Shown piece by piece: positions 26,024-35,786 of a DNA stretch of 58,492 nucleotides. Positions within the stretch are counted from its first letter, which is position 1, and every line of letters starts with the position of its first letter. A model generated the notes under the pieces. That model had not been told where the DNA came from, did not search any database, and saw only the letters and a program-made list of their open reading frames with translations. Source of the DNA: Porphyromonadaceae bacterium (lineage in GTDB: Bacteria; Bacteroidota; Bacteroidia; Bacteroidales; UBA12481); contig QYQM01000026.1 of NCBI GenBank assembly GCA_007280905.1, forward strand, positions 1 to 58,492. The letters run 5' to 3'. The position numbers and the translations under genes were made by a program.

Positions 26024-27535
26024 ATGAAGAAGTATGTAATCTATATTCTAACCGGATTGAGGATCCTGGTCGGATGGCATTTTCTGTACGAAGGGATTGC
26101 CAAATTAATGGCCCCCGGGTGGAGCGCCAAAATATACCTGATGAGTTCGAACTGGATCTTTTCCGACATCTTCCAATGGATGTCCGATTCCCCCGGACTC
26201 ATAAAAACGGTAGACTTTCTGAATACCTGGGGTCTCATTCTGATTGGCTTATCCTTGTTTACCGGATTGCTGGTCCGCTGGTCTTCTATAGCCGGTGCGC
26301 TGTTACTGGTGTTTTACTTTGCGGCTTATCCGCCAATCCCGGGCCACACTTTCGGGGCAATCACCGAAGGCAATTATATCTGGGTCAACAAAACGCTGAT
26401 AGAGCTTGTCATGTTACTGGTTTTCGCCACCCTCCCGGTGGATTTTTTCTTTGGAGCCGACCGTTTGATCAGGCGGTGGAAAGAAGAAAAACCCCATCCC
26501 CCGATAGCCCCTGTAAAAAATGATAGAGCATTTCTGCAACGACGTGAAGTCTTGCGAGATCTGATTTCCCTGCCATTGCTTGGCGCTTTTGCTTATGCTG
26601 TTTACAAAAAGAAGAGATGGGACAGTTATGAAAACAAGTTTCTGGTGGAAAAAGCAGATGCGCTTTCAGGAGCAACCCTTAAAACGTTCACATTTTCTTC
26701 ACTGGGTGACCTCAAGGGGCAGATACCGAAAGGGAAGATTGGTGATCTGGAAATCAGCCGCCTGATCATGGGGGGCAACCTGATCGGTGGCTGGTCGCAT
26801 GCACGCGATCTGATCTACACCGACAAGCTGGTGAAAACCTACCATACCGACGAGCGGGTGATGATGACCATGCAGCTGGCCGAAAAGTGCGGCATCAATG
26901 CCCTCATCACCAATCCGTTGCTTTGCAGAATCATTAATAAATACTGGCACGAGACCGGCGGAAAGATGCAATTCATCTCGGATGGAGGAAATTCCAGGGA
27001 GTCGATTGAAAGATCGGTGGAGGGTGGTGCCTCTGCAATCTATTTCCATGGAGGCGTTGCAGACCGGACAACGAATGAAGGGAAATACGATGAGATTATA
27101 AAGAACCTGGAACTGATCCGCTCCTATGGAAAACCCGCCGGGATCGGAGCGCATCGGATCGAAACCGTCAAGGGTTGTGTGGAGCGGGGAATTAAACCGG
27201 ATTACTGGGTTAAAACAATGCATCACCATGATTACTGGTCGGCGATGGTCGACCTCGAACGTCAGACCACCGTTGACAAAGGGTTTAAAGACAATGTATT
27301 CGATTTCACCCCGCAGGAAACCATCGATTTTATGAATACGCTGGAAGAACCGTGGATCGGATTCAAGATACTGGCTGCAGGGGCCATCCATCCGAAAGAG
27401 GGTGTTCAATATGCGTTCAACAACGGTGCAGACTTCATCTGCGTGGGCATGTACGATTTCCAGGTGGTAGAAGACTGTAATATTGTACTCGATTCACTGG
27501 CAAATGTTAACCGCACAAGGCCATGGCGGGGATGA
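26024..27535 (+). CDS. DoxX-like membrane domain fused to a TIM-barrel-like domain
   Basis: The protein has 503 residues. The first part (about 1-145) is a DoxX-type four-helix membrane domain, with LTGLRILVGWHFLYEGIAKL and later WVNKTLIELVMLLVFA. After a basic linker comes a soluble domain of about 310 residues, with GDLEISRLIMGGNLIGGW resembling the first strand of aldo-keto-reductase-like barrels. It also has SAIYFHGGVADRTTNEGK, IGAHRIETVKGCVERG and ILAAGAIHPKEGVQYAFNNG. Histidine-rich MHHHDYW may form an active site. The start at 26024 matches the usual DoxX N-terminus. The reaction is unknown. The fused arrangement suggests a membrane-tethered enzyme. Confidence 0.75.
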   Translation: MKKYVIYILTGLRILVGWHFLYEGIAKLMAPGWSAKIYLMSSNWIFSDIFQWMSDSPGLIKTVDFLNTWGLILIGLSLFTGLLVRWSSIAGALLLVFYFAAYPPIPGHTFGAITEGNYIWVNKTLIELVMLLVFATLPVDFFFGADRLIRRWKEEKPHPPIAPVKNDRAFLQRREVLRDLISLPLLGAFAYAVYKKKRWDSYENKFLVEKADALSGATLKTFTFSSLGDLKGQIPKGKIGDLEISRLIMGGNLIGGWSHARDLIYTDKLVKTYHTDERVMMTMQLAEKCGINALITNPLLCRIINKYWHETGGKMQFISDGGNSRESIERSVEGGASAIYFHGGVADRTTNEGKYDEIIKNLELIRSYGKPAGIGAHRIETVKGCVERGIKPDYWVKTMHHHDYWSAMVDLERQTTVDKGFKDNVFDFTPQETIDFMNTLEEPWIGFKILAAGAIHPKEGVQYAFNNGADFICVGMYDFQVVEDCNIVLDSLANVNRTRPWRG

Positions 27536-27612
27536 TCCTCGCCAAAACCCGATACACTAAATCCTTCAGGATCCCGATCATCGAACTATTACGTGAAATT
27601 CTAAACGTTCGC

Positions 27613-27738
27613 CGCGACTATTCATCCGTAATTAAAGAAATGTTGGCCCACACCAAAGAGGAAACAACTGTAATCTACCTGAAGCAATTTGAAAATGCCA
27701 CCCTGGACAAAGCCAGTGAGCTGCTCAATCTGAAGTGA
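27613..27738 (+). pseudogene. Tyrosine recombinase 3' end, copy 1
   Basis: The last 41 codons encode RDYSSVIKEMLAHTKEETTVIYLKQ and continue to ELLNLK before TGA. This is the end of a phage-type integrase, with the post-histidine box (GHT, here AHT) and the region after the catalytic tyrosine (TTVIY). The frame continues upstream but without integrase features. It is more than 90 percent identical by eye to the copy at 40604. Confidence 0.75.
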
Positions 27739-27832
27739 CGGGTACTGCCATTGGAGCCGCATTCCGTTTGGACGAGAAAGAACTGTTAGGGTCGGCAAAA
27801 CAAAAAATTCGGAAGGTTTTGTTACTTGATTA

Positions 27833-27859
27833 AGCCCGGATCAATTGTCCGGGCTTTTT
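27833..27859 (+). terminator. Rho-independent terminator upstream of the heme operon
   Basis: AGCCCGGA (27833-27840) pairs with TCCGGGCT (27848-27855) around a seven-base loop, followed by TTTT. It insulates the heme operon from the left. The following 170 bases to hemA hold no clear promoter that I could pick with confidence. Confidence 0.85.
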
Positions 27860-28030
27860 CGTTTCATCGCTTTCAACTCCATCCTCCAATATATCAGGAC
27901 TGTCGAACCTCTGCTGAACGCCAAATTTATCAATCCATCAGCCATGGGTGCCGGCTCTTCAAATTTGCTTAAGATTTGCTTCTTACCATTGTCACCGGAT
28001 AAAACCTGGTTGATCGTTTATAATGGATAG

Positions 28031-29311
28031 ATGATGGAAAGAACAATTGGTGTCATTGGTTTGAATTATAAATCTGCCCCTGTCGCAATCAGGGAAAAGG
28101 TATCATTCTCCGAGCAGCAAATCACTCTTTTTATTAGAGCCCTGAAGCAGATCGAGCCCGTAGCCGGAGTGGTGGTGCTCTCAACGTGCAACCGCGTTGA
28201 AATCTATTTTCACACCAAGGCGGTTTCTGTTCATCAGGGTTTTGAAATAGTCCTTCATCAGTTATTCGAATTCAAAAGCCTGAATAGTACCGTTTTAGAA
28301 CACTTTTATTTTTTTAATGGCAAGGAGGCAGTTAACCATTTATTTCAGGTTGCTTCCGGTTTGAATTCGATGATTTTGGGCGAAGATCAGATCATTGGTC
28401 AGGTAAAAAATGCCTTTCTCCTCAGTTCTCATGAGCATTGTGCCGGACCAGTTTTGACCCGGCTTTTTAACCTTTCGTTCAATGCCGGCAAACAAGTCCG
28501 TACCGAGACAAAAATCAACGAAGGATCGGCATCGGTTAGCTCGGCAGCTGCTTCTTTGGCCAAACAATTGTGCCCCGATATTGAATCGCGCTCGATTCTG
28601 CTTATCGGAGCCGGACAAACAGGCAAGTTGTCATTAATGAGTTTGATCGAAAAAGGGTGCCAAAACCTTTTTATCACAAACAGAACTTTCGAAAGGGCGG
28701 TTGAGATTGCTAATGAATTTAATGTAAAAGCCTTGCCAATCAATAAAATAAGTGAATGCCTGCTCACCTGTGATATTGTAATGTTGGCTACCGGCTCCCC
28801 GGAACCTTTGATCGGTCTGACCATGATAGAAGAGGTTATGCCGGCGAGGAATTACCGGCCGATGGTCATTCTGGACCTTTCAGTACCAAGAAACGTGGCG
28901 GCGGAGGTTGGCCGGGTTGAAAATGTTACCCTATTTGATGTTGATGATACTGAAGCCGTCATTCAGGATACATTTAAAAAAAGACAGACAGAAATTGCCA
29001 GAGCAAAAGAAATTGTATCCTGCTTAGCCGACGAATATATGGAATGGCTGGCATCCCTCAGTTTAACTCCGACCATCAGGCAGATCCAGGACAATTTCCG
29101 TAAGATAAATGACAATGAGTTTGAACACTATAGAAAGTTTAAGAACGGCATTGACTGTAAAATCTCAAGAGAATATGGAAATCATATTTCAGATAAATTC
29201 TCCCGGTTAATTATCGAAAATTTAAAACAATTAACGGATAATGGCAAGAAGGTTGAACTTCTTAATTTGTTAAATGAACTTTTTGAATTAAAAATCGCTG
29301 ATGAAAAATAA
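28031..29311 (+). CDS. hemA: Glutamyl-tRNA reductase
   Basis: This enzyme makes glutamate-1-semialdehyde from glutamyl-tRNA with NADPH and is the committed step of the C5 tetrapyrrole route. The protein has 426 residues. The catalytic domain shows VIGLNYKSAPVAIREK and the nucleophile cysteine in STCNRVEIY (about 50). SMILGEDQIIGQVKNA follows, then a Rossmann domain with LLIGAGQTGKLS, and a C-terminal helical dimerisation domain. It is the first gene of the heme operon and overlaps hemC by 11 bases. Start 28031 is used; a second ATG follows immediately. Confidence 0.96.
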   Translation: MMERTIGVIGLNYKSAPVAIREKVSFSEQQITLFIRALKQIEPVAGVVVLSTCNRVEIYFHTKAVSVHQGFEIVLHQLFEFKSLNSTVLEHFYFFNGKEAVNHLFQVASGLNSMILGEDQIIGQVKNAFLLSSHEHCAGPVLTRLFNLSFNAGKQVRTETKINEGSASVSSAAASLAKQLCPDIESRSILLIGAGQTGKLSLMSLIEKGCQNLFITNRTFERAVEIANEFNVKALPINKISECLLTCDIVMLATGSPEPLIGLTMIEEVMPARNYRPMVILDLSVPRNVAAEVGRVENVTLFDVDDTEAVIQDTFKKRQTEIARAKEIVSCLADEYMEWLASLSLTPTIRQIQDNFRKINDNEFEHYRKFKNGIDCKISREYGNHISDKFSRLIIENLKQLTDNGKKVELLNLLNELFELKIADEK

Positions 29312-30248
29312 GATTATTCGTATTGGGACCAGAGGCAGTGAACTTGCTCGTTATCAGGCCGATCAGGTAAGGTTGGAGATAGAAAAAAACTTTCCGGGAA
29401 TCGAAGTTGAAATTGTTGTAATTATTACTCAGGGCGATAAAAACTTAGAGGTTTCATTATCAAAGATGGGAGATAAGGGTGTTTTTACCAAAGAGCTGGA
29501 AATTGCCATGCTCAACAATGAAACTGATATGGCTGTCCATAGCCTGAAGGACTTGCCGACTTCATTCCCGCCTGGACTTAAATTAGGTGCTGTGCTGAAA
29601 CGGGCTGAAGTCCGGGATGCGCTGGTAAGTAAAAATGGCAAAACCCTCAGCCAATTGGGTCCCGGTGATGTTATTGCTACATCCAGTTTGCGCAGGAAAT
29701 CACAGTTATTAGCCTACAATCCCGATTTTAATATTATCGACATCCGGGGCAATGTAACTACTCGTCTGGCGAAAATGGACAAAGGATATTGTGATGCCCA
29801 GATCATGGCCGCTACCGCTTTACAACGTTTGGGACTGGATGAAAGAATAACACAAATAATTGATCCTGATATTATGTTCCCCGCGGTAAGTCAGGGCGCT
29901 ATTGGCATTGAAGTTCGGGAAGGAGACCCGTTGATCGATGAAATTATGACAGGCATCAATCACGAAGAAACCATGCTGATCACTAAAGCCGAAAGGGCCT
30001 TCCTGAGGTCAATGGAAGGAGGTTGTCAGATCCCGATCGGTGGCTATTCCATAATAAACGGTAACGACTACCATTTTACGGGTTTTATTGCCGACTTAAA
30101 TGGGAAAAAATCTATTAAAGTCTCATTATCTGGAAGATTGGAGGAGGCTGAAACTATAACGCTCGCTGTTTCAAAACAAATGATGGTGGCTGGAGCTACG
30201 GAAATATTGGCCGAAATAAGAAATGCTGCAGGTTATATAGCTGATTAA
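29301..30248 (+). CDS. hemC: Porphobilinogen deaminase (hydroxymethylbilane synthase)
   Basis: The enzyme polymerises four porphobilinogen molecules to hydroxymethylbilane. The protein has 315 residues. It has RIGTRGSELARYQADQV at the start, KDLPTSFPPGLKLGAVLKR, the arginine-rich ATSSLRRKSQLLAYNPD and IRGNVTTRL. The dipyrromethane cofactor cysteine is in MEGGCQIPIG. The length matches the family. It lies between hemA (overlapping) and hemD (directly adjacent). Confidence 0.96.
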   Translation: MKNKIIRIGTRGSELARYQADQVRLEIEKNFPGIEVEIVVIITQGDKNLEVSLSKMGDKGVFTKELEIAMLNNETDMAVHSLKDLPTSFPPGLKLGAVLKRAEVRDALVSKNGKTLSQLGPGDVIATSSLRRKSQLLAYNPDFNIIDIRGNVTTRLAKMDKGYCDAQIMAATALQRLGLDERITQIIDPDIMFPAVSQGAIGIEVREGDPLIDEIMTGINHEETMLITKAERAFLRSMEGGCQIPIGGYSIINGNDYHFTGFIADLNGKKSIKVSLSGRLEEAETITLAVSKQMMVAGATEILAEIRNAAGYIAD

Positions 30249-31004
30249 ATGCTTAAAGGAAAGATAATAATCAATACGAGGCCCGAGGGGGCTGATGACT
30301 CGATCAGCCTTGCCCTGGAAGAACTTGGTGCTGTCGTTTTTACTATGCCATTAATCGAAATTATACCGATTAATCTTTCACCAAAAATCAGTTTGGATAT
30401 TTTGAAAAATAAAATTTATCAATGGCTGGTTTTTACCAGTAAAAATGGCATCGACAACCTTTTTAGTCAACTGAAAGAGAATTTATTAACCACTCCATTG
30501 CCTTTTAAAACGGCTGTTTTTGGGGAAAGAACCGCGATGTCATTAAAAAAATGGGGATTTACACCCGACCTGATAAATACAGGAAATACATCTGAAGATT
30601 TATTGAACGATTTGCTTCCAACACTTCAGCCTTGTGACAGGGTTCTTTTAGTGGTGGGGGACCTTGCTTCCGGATTGCTCGGGGACGCGATTAAACAGAC
30701 AGCTCAGGTTGACAGGGTTGATGTCTATCGCACCGTTTTCGTTCAGTCCCTTGACGGGGAGATACTTCATCGCATTAAAGAAAACAGTTATGATATGATC
30801 ATTTTCACCAGTCCGTCAGGATTCAGAAGTATTAAGTACCACACTGACCGTGTGATTAGTCTGAACAAATTGAAAACAGCCTGTATCGGACCAACCACCG
30901 AAGAGGCTGTACTAGCCGAAGGATTAACCCCTTTGGTAGTCGCCAGGCCCTCAGGGAAAAGCGGTCTTATCAGCGGTCTTGAGCAATATTTTGCCACCCG
31001 GTAA
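30249..31004 (+). CDS. hemD: Uroporphyrinogen III synthase
   Basis: This enzyme closes and inverts ring D of hydroxymethylbilane. The protein has 251 residues with the two-domain HemD fold. Its weakly conserved family marks include INTRPEGADDSI, WLVFTSKNGIDNLFSQ, VDVYRTV and IIFTSPSGFRS, with TACIGPTTEEAV at the second domain. It starts one base after the hemC stop. A 44-base gap separates it from hemB. Confidence 0.93.
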   Translation: MLKGKIIINTRPEGADDSISLALEELGAVVFTMPLIEIIPINLSPKISLDILKNKIYQWLVFTSKNGIDNLFSQLKENLLTTPLPFKTAVFGERTAMSLKKWGFTPDLINTGNTSEDLLNDLLPTLQPCDRVLLVVGDLASGLLGDAIKQTAQVDRVDVYRTVFVQSLDGEILHRIKENSYDMIIFTSPSGFRSIKYHTDRVISLNKLKTACIGPTTEEAVLAEGLTPLVVARPSGKSGLISGLEQYFATR

Positions 31005-31048
31005 CCTTCTAAACATTTTATATACAACAATTTACAATAAATAAAATT

Positions 31049-32044
31049 ATGTCATTCCCAACCACCAGACTCAGAAGACTAAGGAGCAAAGAAATCCTTA
31101 GAAATATGGTAAGAGAAACTAAAGTGTCGATGGATGATTTAATCATGCCGCTGTTTGTTTGTCCGGGCACGAACGTTCGAAACCCGATATCCTCCATGCC
31201 CGGAAACAGCCAGTTATCGGTTGATTTATTGGTTGAAGAATGTAAAGCATTGGTGGCTAAAGGGGTCAAATCTGTATTATTATTCGGGATTCCAGAATCC
31301 AAAGATGAGCATGGGCATGTTGCCTGTGTTGCTGATGGCATTGTTCAAAAAGCTATCAGGGCCATAAAAGCTGAAATAAAGGATATCATCGTTGTGGCCG
31401 ATGTCTGCAACTGCGAATATACCACGCACGGCCATTGCGGTACGATCGTAGATGGCGACGTTCATAACGACCTGACCCTGGAAACGCTGGCAAAACAATC
31501 TGTTTCGCTCGCCGAGGCAGGTGCTGATATCATTGCACCCAGCGATATGATGGATGGCCGTGTTGGAAGAATCAGGCAGGCGCTCGACGAAAACAACTTT
31601 TATAATATCCCGATTATGGCCTATTCTGCTAAATATGCTTCAGCATTTTACGGGCCATTTCGGGAAGCTGCTGAAAGTGCGCCAAAATTCGGGAATCGAT
31701 CTACTTATCAGATGGATACGGCCAACTCCAACGAGGCCCTGCGTGAAATAGAACAAGATATCGAAGAAGGTGCTGACATTGTGATGGTTAAGCCGGCTTT
31801 GAGTTATCTGGATGTGATCAGAAGGGTGAAGGACACTTATAATATTCCCATTGCTGCCTATAATGTCAGCGGTGAATTTTCCATGGTGAAAGCAGCTGCC
31901 GCCAATGGCTGGATTGATGAAGAAAGGATTATAAAAGAAATATTAACCTCGATAAAAAGAGCAGGGGCCGACATTATCATCACTTATCATGCTCCGCAAA
32001 TGGCTGATATTCTTAGAAAAGAACAACAACTTAAGGGATATTAA
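31049..32044 (+). CDS. hemB: Delta-aminolevulinic acid dehydratase (porphobilinogen synthase)
   Basis: The enzyme condenses two aminolevulinate molecules to porphobilinogen. The protein has 331 residues. The cysteine-rich loop [14 protein letters not shown] is the zinc-site form of the active site. Other landmarks are [32 protein letters not shown] with a Schiff-base lysine, and [15 protein letters not shown] with the second lysine. It lies between hemD and hemL, three bases before hemL. Confidence 0.96.
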   Translation: MSFPTTRLRRLRSKEILRNMVRETKVSMDDLIMPLFVCPGTNVRNPISSMPGNSQLSVDLLVEECKALVAKGVKSVLLFGIPESKDEHGHVACVADGIVQKAIRAIKAEIKDIIVVADVCNCEYTTHGHCGTIVDGDVHNDLTLETLAKQSVSLAEAGADIIAPSDMMDGRVGRIRQALDENNFYNIPIMAYSAKYASAFYGPFREAAESAPKFGNRSTYQMDTANSNEALREIEQDIEEGADIVMVKPALSYLDVIRRVKDTYNIPIAAYNVSGEFSMVKAAAANGWIDEERIIKEILTSIKRAGADIIITYHAPQMADILRKEQQLKGY

Positions 32045-32047
32045 TAA

Positions 32048-33370
32048 ATGAATCGGGAAAAAAGCCGCGAAGCTTTTGCACAAGCAAGACAGGTAATACC
32101 TGGTGGGGTAAACTCGCCCGTCAGAGCATTTAAAAGCGTGGGTATTAACCCGGTAGTGATCGACAGTGGCAAAGGCTCAAAAATCAGGGATATTGATGGA
32201 AACGAGTATATCGATTTTGTATCTTCCTGGGGACCACTCATTCTGGGCCATGCCCATGATGCTATTTTAGACGCTATACAGGCTGCCGCCAGGAAAGGCA
32301 CCAGCTTTGGCGCTCCTTCAAAAATGGAAACCGAGATGGCGGAGCTTATTGTTGAAATGGTTCCATCGGTTGAAAAAGTGCGAATGGTTAACTCGGGAAC
32401 CGAAGCAACCATGAGCGCTTTGAGATTGGCCAGGGGATATAATCACCGGGACCTGGTGGTGAAGTTTGCCGGTAATTATCATGGCCATGCTGACAGTTTC
32501 CTAATTAAAGCCGGCTCAGGCGCCATTACTTTGGGATTACCCGATAGCCCCGGGGTAACGGTGGCGACTGCCAGGGACACGCTCATTGCGACCTATAACG
32601 ATCTCGAATCCGTTGAAACCCTGTTCAGGGAACACGGTTCCTGGATCGCTGCAATAATCGTTGAACCGGTAGCTGGAAATATGGGTGTGGTTTTACCCAA
32701 AAAGGGATTTCTTGAGGGGTTGAGAAAACTGGCGGATAACTATGGTGCCCTGCTTATATTCGATGAAGTGATCACGGGGTTCAGGCTGGCAAAAGGGGGT
32801 GCTCAGGAGGTTTTTGGGGTCATGCCTGATTTGACTACCCTGGGTAAAATAATTGGTGGAGGATTACCCGTTGGGGCCTATGGCGGCAGGAGAGAGATCA
32901 TGGACCTGCTTGCTCCTGATGGCCCGGTTTATCAGGCAGGAACCTTGTCGGGCAATCCTCTGGCCATGGCTGCAGGATTGGCAATGTTGAAGATTTTGAA
33001 CGGCACCCCGCATTTATATGATGAGCTGGAAAGAAAAGCTGCCCGTATGGAGCAAGGCCTGAAAACAAATTTGGAGAAAACCGGTACCAAAGGTATTATA
33101 AATCGGGCAGGCTCATTGATGACCCTGTTCTTTACCGGACCTGACCAGGTTACCTCATTTGATGAGGCCATGCAGTCGCATACGGACCGGTATGCCAATT
33201 ACTTCAGAAGTTCACTGGAAAATGGCATTTACCTGGCGCCCTCGCAATTCGAAGCCATGTTCGTTTCGATGGCACATACGGATCAGGATATCGACACCTG
33301 TATCGAAGCCTCATTGAGCGCTATGGAGAATTTAAAAACCAAAACCAGATCGTTTGTAACTAAAACCTGA
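32048..33370 (+). CDS. hemL: Glutamate-1-semialdehyde 2,1-aminomutase
   Basis: This is a PLP enzyme converting glutamate-1-semialdehyde to 5-aminolevulinate. The protein has 440 residues. [15 protein letters not shown] lies at the N-terminus, then [30 protein letters not shown] and [16 protein letters not shown] with the PLP lysine. [15 protein letters not shown] follows. All are family hallmarks. Its stop overlaps the hemE start (TGATG). Together with hemA it shows that the organism uses the C5 route and not ALA synthase. Confidence 0.96.
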   Translation: MNREKSREAFAQARQVIPGGVNSPVRAFKSVGINPVVIDSGKGSKIRDIDGNEYIDFVSSWGPLILGHAHDAILDAIQAAARKGTSFGAPSKMETEMAELIVEMVPSVEKVRMVNSGTEATMSALRLARGYNHRDLVVKFAGNYHGHADSFLIKAGSGAITLGLPDSPGVTVATARDTLIATYNDLESVETLFREHGSWIAAIIVEPVAGNMGVVLPKKGFLEGLRKLADNYGALLIFDEVITGFRLAKGGAQEVFGVMPDLTTLGKIIGGGLPVGAYGGRREIMDLLAPDGPVYQAGTLSGNPLAMAAGLAMLKILNGTPHLYDELERKAARMEQGLKTNLEKTGTKGIINRAGSLMTLFFTGPDQVTSFDEAMQSHTDRYANYFRSSLENGIYLAPSQFEAMFVSMAHTDQDIDTCIEASLSAMENLKTKTRSFVTKT

Positions 33371-34404
33371 TGATGAACAACATTTTTGTTGATACAATAA
33401 ATGGAATAAAACGGGAAAGGCCGCCGGTATGGTTCATGCGGCAAGCGGGAAGGATTATCCCTGAATATCTGAAATTGAGGGAGAAGTACAGCTTTCATGA
33501 ATTGCTGTATACCCCTGAGCTGGCTGCTGAAGTCACCCTGCAACCTGTTCGCTCACTGGGCGTTGATGCTGCGATCCTTTTTTCGGACATTCTGGTAATA
33601 CCAGAAGCAATGGGTATGAAAGTCGTATTTACCGACCATGGTCCCCGCTTTGAAACGCCACTGAAAGAGGTAAAAAATCCGGTTGGATTTCTGGATCCGG
33701 ACCCGGAAAAACTCCATCCGGTTTACCGGGCGATTGATGCCGTTATGGCCGCAAAATCCGCGGATACCCCGTTGATAGGATTCTGTGGTTCACCTTTGAC
33801 CACCCTGTTATACATGGTGCAGGGCATCAGCTCAGATCATCAGTTTCCGGCTGTAGTCGACCTGATGTACTGCGATCCGGAGACTGCCGACAAACTGCTT
33901 GAAATGGTTGCCGATCTTTCCATTGAATACGCTTTATCGCAGGTCAGGCATGGCATCAGTGCATTCCAGCTATTTGAAACACATGCCGGTCTGATACCCT
34001 ACCCGCTGTATATCGAACGGGTGATGCCTCATGTCAGGCGGATCCTCAGTGCGGTCAGGAAAACCGGGACACCGGTTATCTTCTTTCCCAAGGGTTTAGG
34101 AAATGGGATGCGTGCACTCAAAGGTGAACCGATTGATTTTGTCAGCGTCGACTGGCAGATGTCCATCGAGGATGCCTGTGAAATGGTTGGCCCCGAAATA
34201 GGTGTTCAGGGAAACCTCGATCCCAGGATCCTTACCACTGATCAGGGTACTATAAAAAAGGAATTAGAGAAATATTTGCCCTTTGGGAGCAGAGAGCACA
34301 AATGGATATTCAACCTGGGTCATGGAGTACTTCCGAATATCCCCTTTGAGAACATGAAATTTGTTGTTGATTGGATTAAATCAGCCGACTGGAAAAGGTC
34401 GTAG
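33370..34404 (+). CDS. hemE: Uroporphyrinogen decarboxylase
   Basis: The enzyme decarboxylates uroporphyrinogen III to coproporphyrinogen III. The protein has 344 residues. The substrate-binding PPVWFMRQAGRIIPEY lies at 18-33, with AAILFSDILVIPEAMGM and LIGFCGSPLTTLLYMV later and IFNLGHGVLPN near the end. The first ATG overlaps the hemL stop. A gap of five bases leads to hemN. Confidence 0.96.
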   Translation: MMNNIFVDTINGIKRERPPVWFMRQAGRIIPEYLKLREKYSFHELLYTPELAAEVTLQPVRSLGVDAAILFSDILVIPEAMGMKVVFTDHGPRFETPLKEVKNPVGFLDPDPEKLHPVYRAIDAVMAAKSADTPLIGFCGSPLTTLLYMVQGISSDHQFPAVVDLMYCDPETADKLLEMVADLSIEYALSQVRHGISAFQLFETHAGLIPYPLYIERVMPHVRRILSAVRKTGTPVIFFPKGLGNGMRALKGEPIDFVSVDWQMSIEDACEMVGPEIGVQGNLDPRILTTDQGTIKKELEKYLPFGSREHKWIFNLGHGVLPNIPFENMKFVVDWIKSADWKRS

Positions 34405-34409
34405 TAATT

Positions 34410-35786
34410 ATGAAGATCAGAAAGGACTTAATTTTAAAATATAACCAGGCCGGACCCCGGTATACCAGCTATCCTCCGGCCAACTACTTTCATGAAGGTA
34501 TTGCTGCTGATGACTTTAAAAGGGCAATCAGCCAATCCAACCATGAGCGGCCGCAAAACATTTCGCTGTACGTTCATATTCCGTTTTGCCCCCGGCTGTG
34601 CCATTTCTGCGGGTGTACAACATCTGGCAGTAAGGACATTAATGTATTCAGAAGTTATATTGATGCATTAAAAACAGAAATCAGCCAGGTTGCTCAATTG
34701 CTGGATCCTGGCCGGAGTGTAACCCAGATACACTGGGGTGGCGGCACTCCCAACTCCATTCCGCTGGATATGGTGCAGGAGGTTATGGACCTGTTCCGGT
34801 CGCACTTCAAAATTGAACCACATGCTGAAATTGCGATGGAATGCAGCCCTGCCTATTTGGAGTTTGAGGATATCGACCGGTTAGCAGCCATGGGCTTTAA
34901 CAGGCTCAGCCTGGGAATCCAGGATTTTAATGATGATGTTTTGAAAAATGTCAACCGCGAACCGTCCAAACATCCTGTTGACCAGCTGGCAAACAGAATG
35001 AATGAAAATGGGTTTAAAGGGTTGAATCTCGATCTGATCTATGGATTGCCGGGACAGACTCCGGAGAATTTCAAAAAAAGCATTGAAAAGGCTATTGAGG
35101 TCAATCCCAACCGTTTGGCGACTTTCTCCTATGCACATGTACCGTGGGTGAAAAAGGCCCAATCGGTCCTGGAAGAAATTGGCATACCCTCTGCCGGGGA
35201 AAAGCTGGCACTCATGGAAATAGCTTACGGACTCCTGACCGAAAATGGCTATATGTCCATTGGCATGGATCATTATGCTAAACCGGATGACGATCTATAT
35301 CAGGCATTTTTAGACAAACAGCTGCACCGGAATTTCCAGGGATATTGCACCCGTGCAACCACCGGACAGGTTTACGGTTTTGGCTGTTCATCCATTTCCC
35401 AGCTGGATAGCGGCTATTATCAAAATAAAAAAACCATAAAAGGCTACATCGAAAGTATCGGCAATACCGGATGGGCTGTTGAGCGTGGTTACCAGGTTAA
35501 TACCGATGAAAAGATAACCCGTACCGTCATCAATGAGGTGATGTGTAATCTTTTTGTCGATTTTAATGAAATTGGAAAATTGTTCGGTAAGGATGCTGCT
35601 GAAGTGAAGGAAATTGTTGGTTACGATGTAGATAAACTGGCACTATTTTTAGCAGATAATTTACTCGGGATTAAGGAAGAAAAAATAAAAATAAATGCCG
35701 ATGGCTCTTTAGTTATTCGAAATATAGCCATGACTTTTGATCCGCAACTTTCTGTTAATCAAAATCAATACTCAAAAACGATTTAA
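34410..35786 (+). CDS. hemN: Oxygen-independent coproporphyrinogen III oxidase
   Basis: This radical-SAM enzyme oxidatively decarboxylates coproporphyrinogen III to protoporphyrinogen IX without oxygen. The protein has 458 residues. It has the N-terminal RYTSYPPANYF and the cluster motif HIPFCPRLCHFCGC (CX3CX2C plus the extra cysteine that marks true HemN rather than HemW). IHWGGGTPNSIP and RLSLGIQDFNDDV follow, then LIYGLPGQTPE. Its stop overlaps the start of the next gene by one base. Confidence 0.95.
   Translation: MKIRKDLILKYNQAGPRYTSYPPANYFHEGIAADDFKRAISQSNHERPQNISLYVHIPFCPRLCHFCGCTTSGSKDINVFRSYIDALKTEISQVAQLLDPGRSVTQIHWGGGTPNSIPLDMVQEVMDLFRSHFKIEPHAEIAMECSPAYLEFEDIDRLAAMGFNRLSLGIQDFNDDVLKNVNREPSKHPVDQLANRMNENGFKGLNLDLIYGLPGQTPENFKKSIEKAIEVNPNRLATFSYAHVPWVKKAQSVLEEIGIPSAGEKLALMEIAYGLLTENGYMSIGMDHYAKPDDDLYQAFLDKQLHRNFQGYCTRATTGQVYGFGCSSISQLDSGYYQNKKTIKGYIESIGNTGWAVERGYQVNTDEKITRTVINEVMCNLFVDFNEIGKLFGKDAAEVKEIVGYDVDKLALFLADNLLGIKEEKIKINADGSLVIRNIAMTFDPQLSVNQNQYSKTI

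Noticed and set aside
26699-27409. Antisense frame of 236 residues over the DoxX fusion gene
   Set aside because: The sense strand encodes a coherent protein with recognisable domains. The antisense product has no domain and no upstream signals.
27845-28030. Short frame ending directly at hemA
   Set aside because: It begins in the terminator hairpin, is low in gene-like composition, and no homology is apparent. It was left out as noise.
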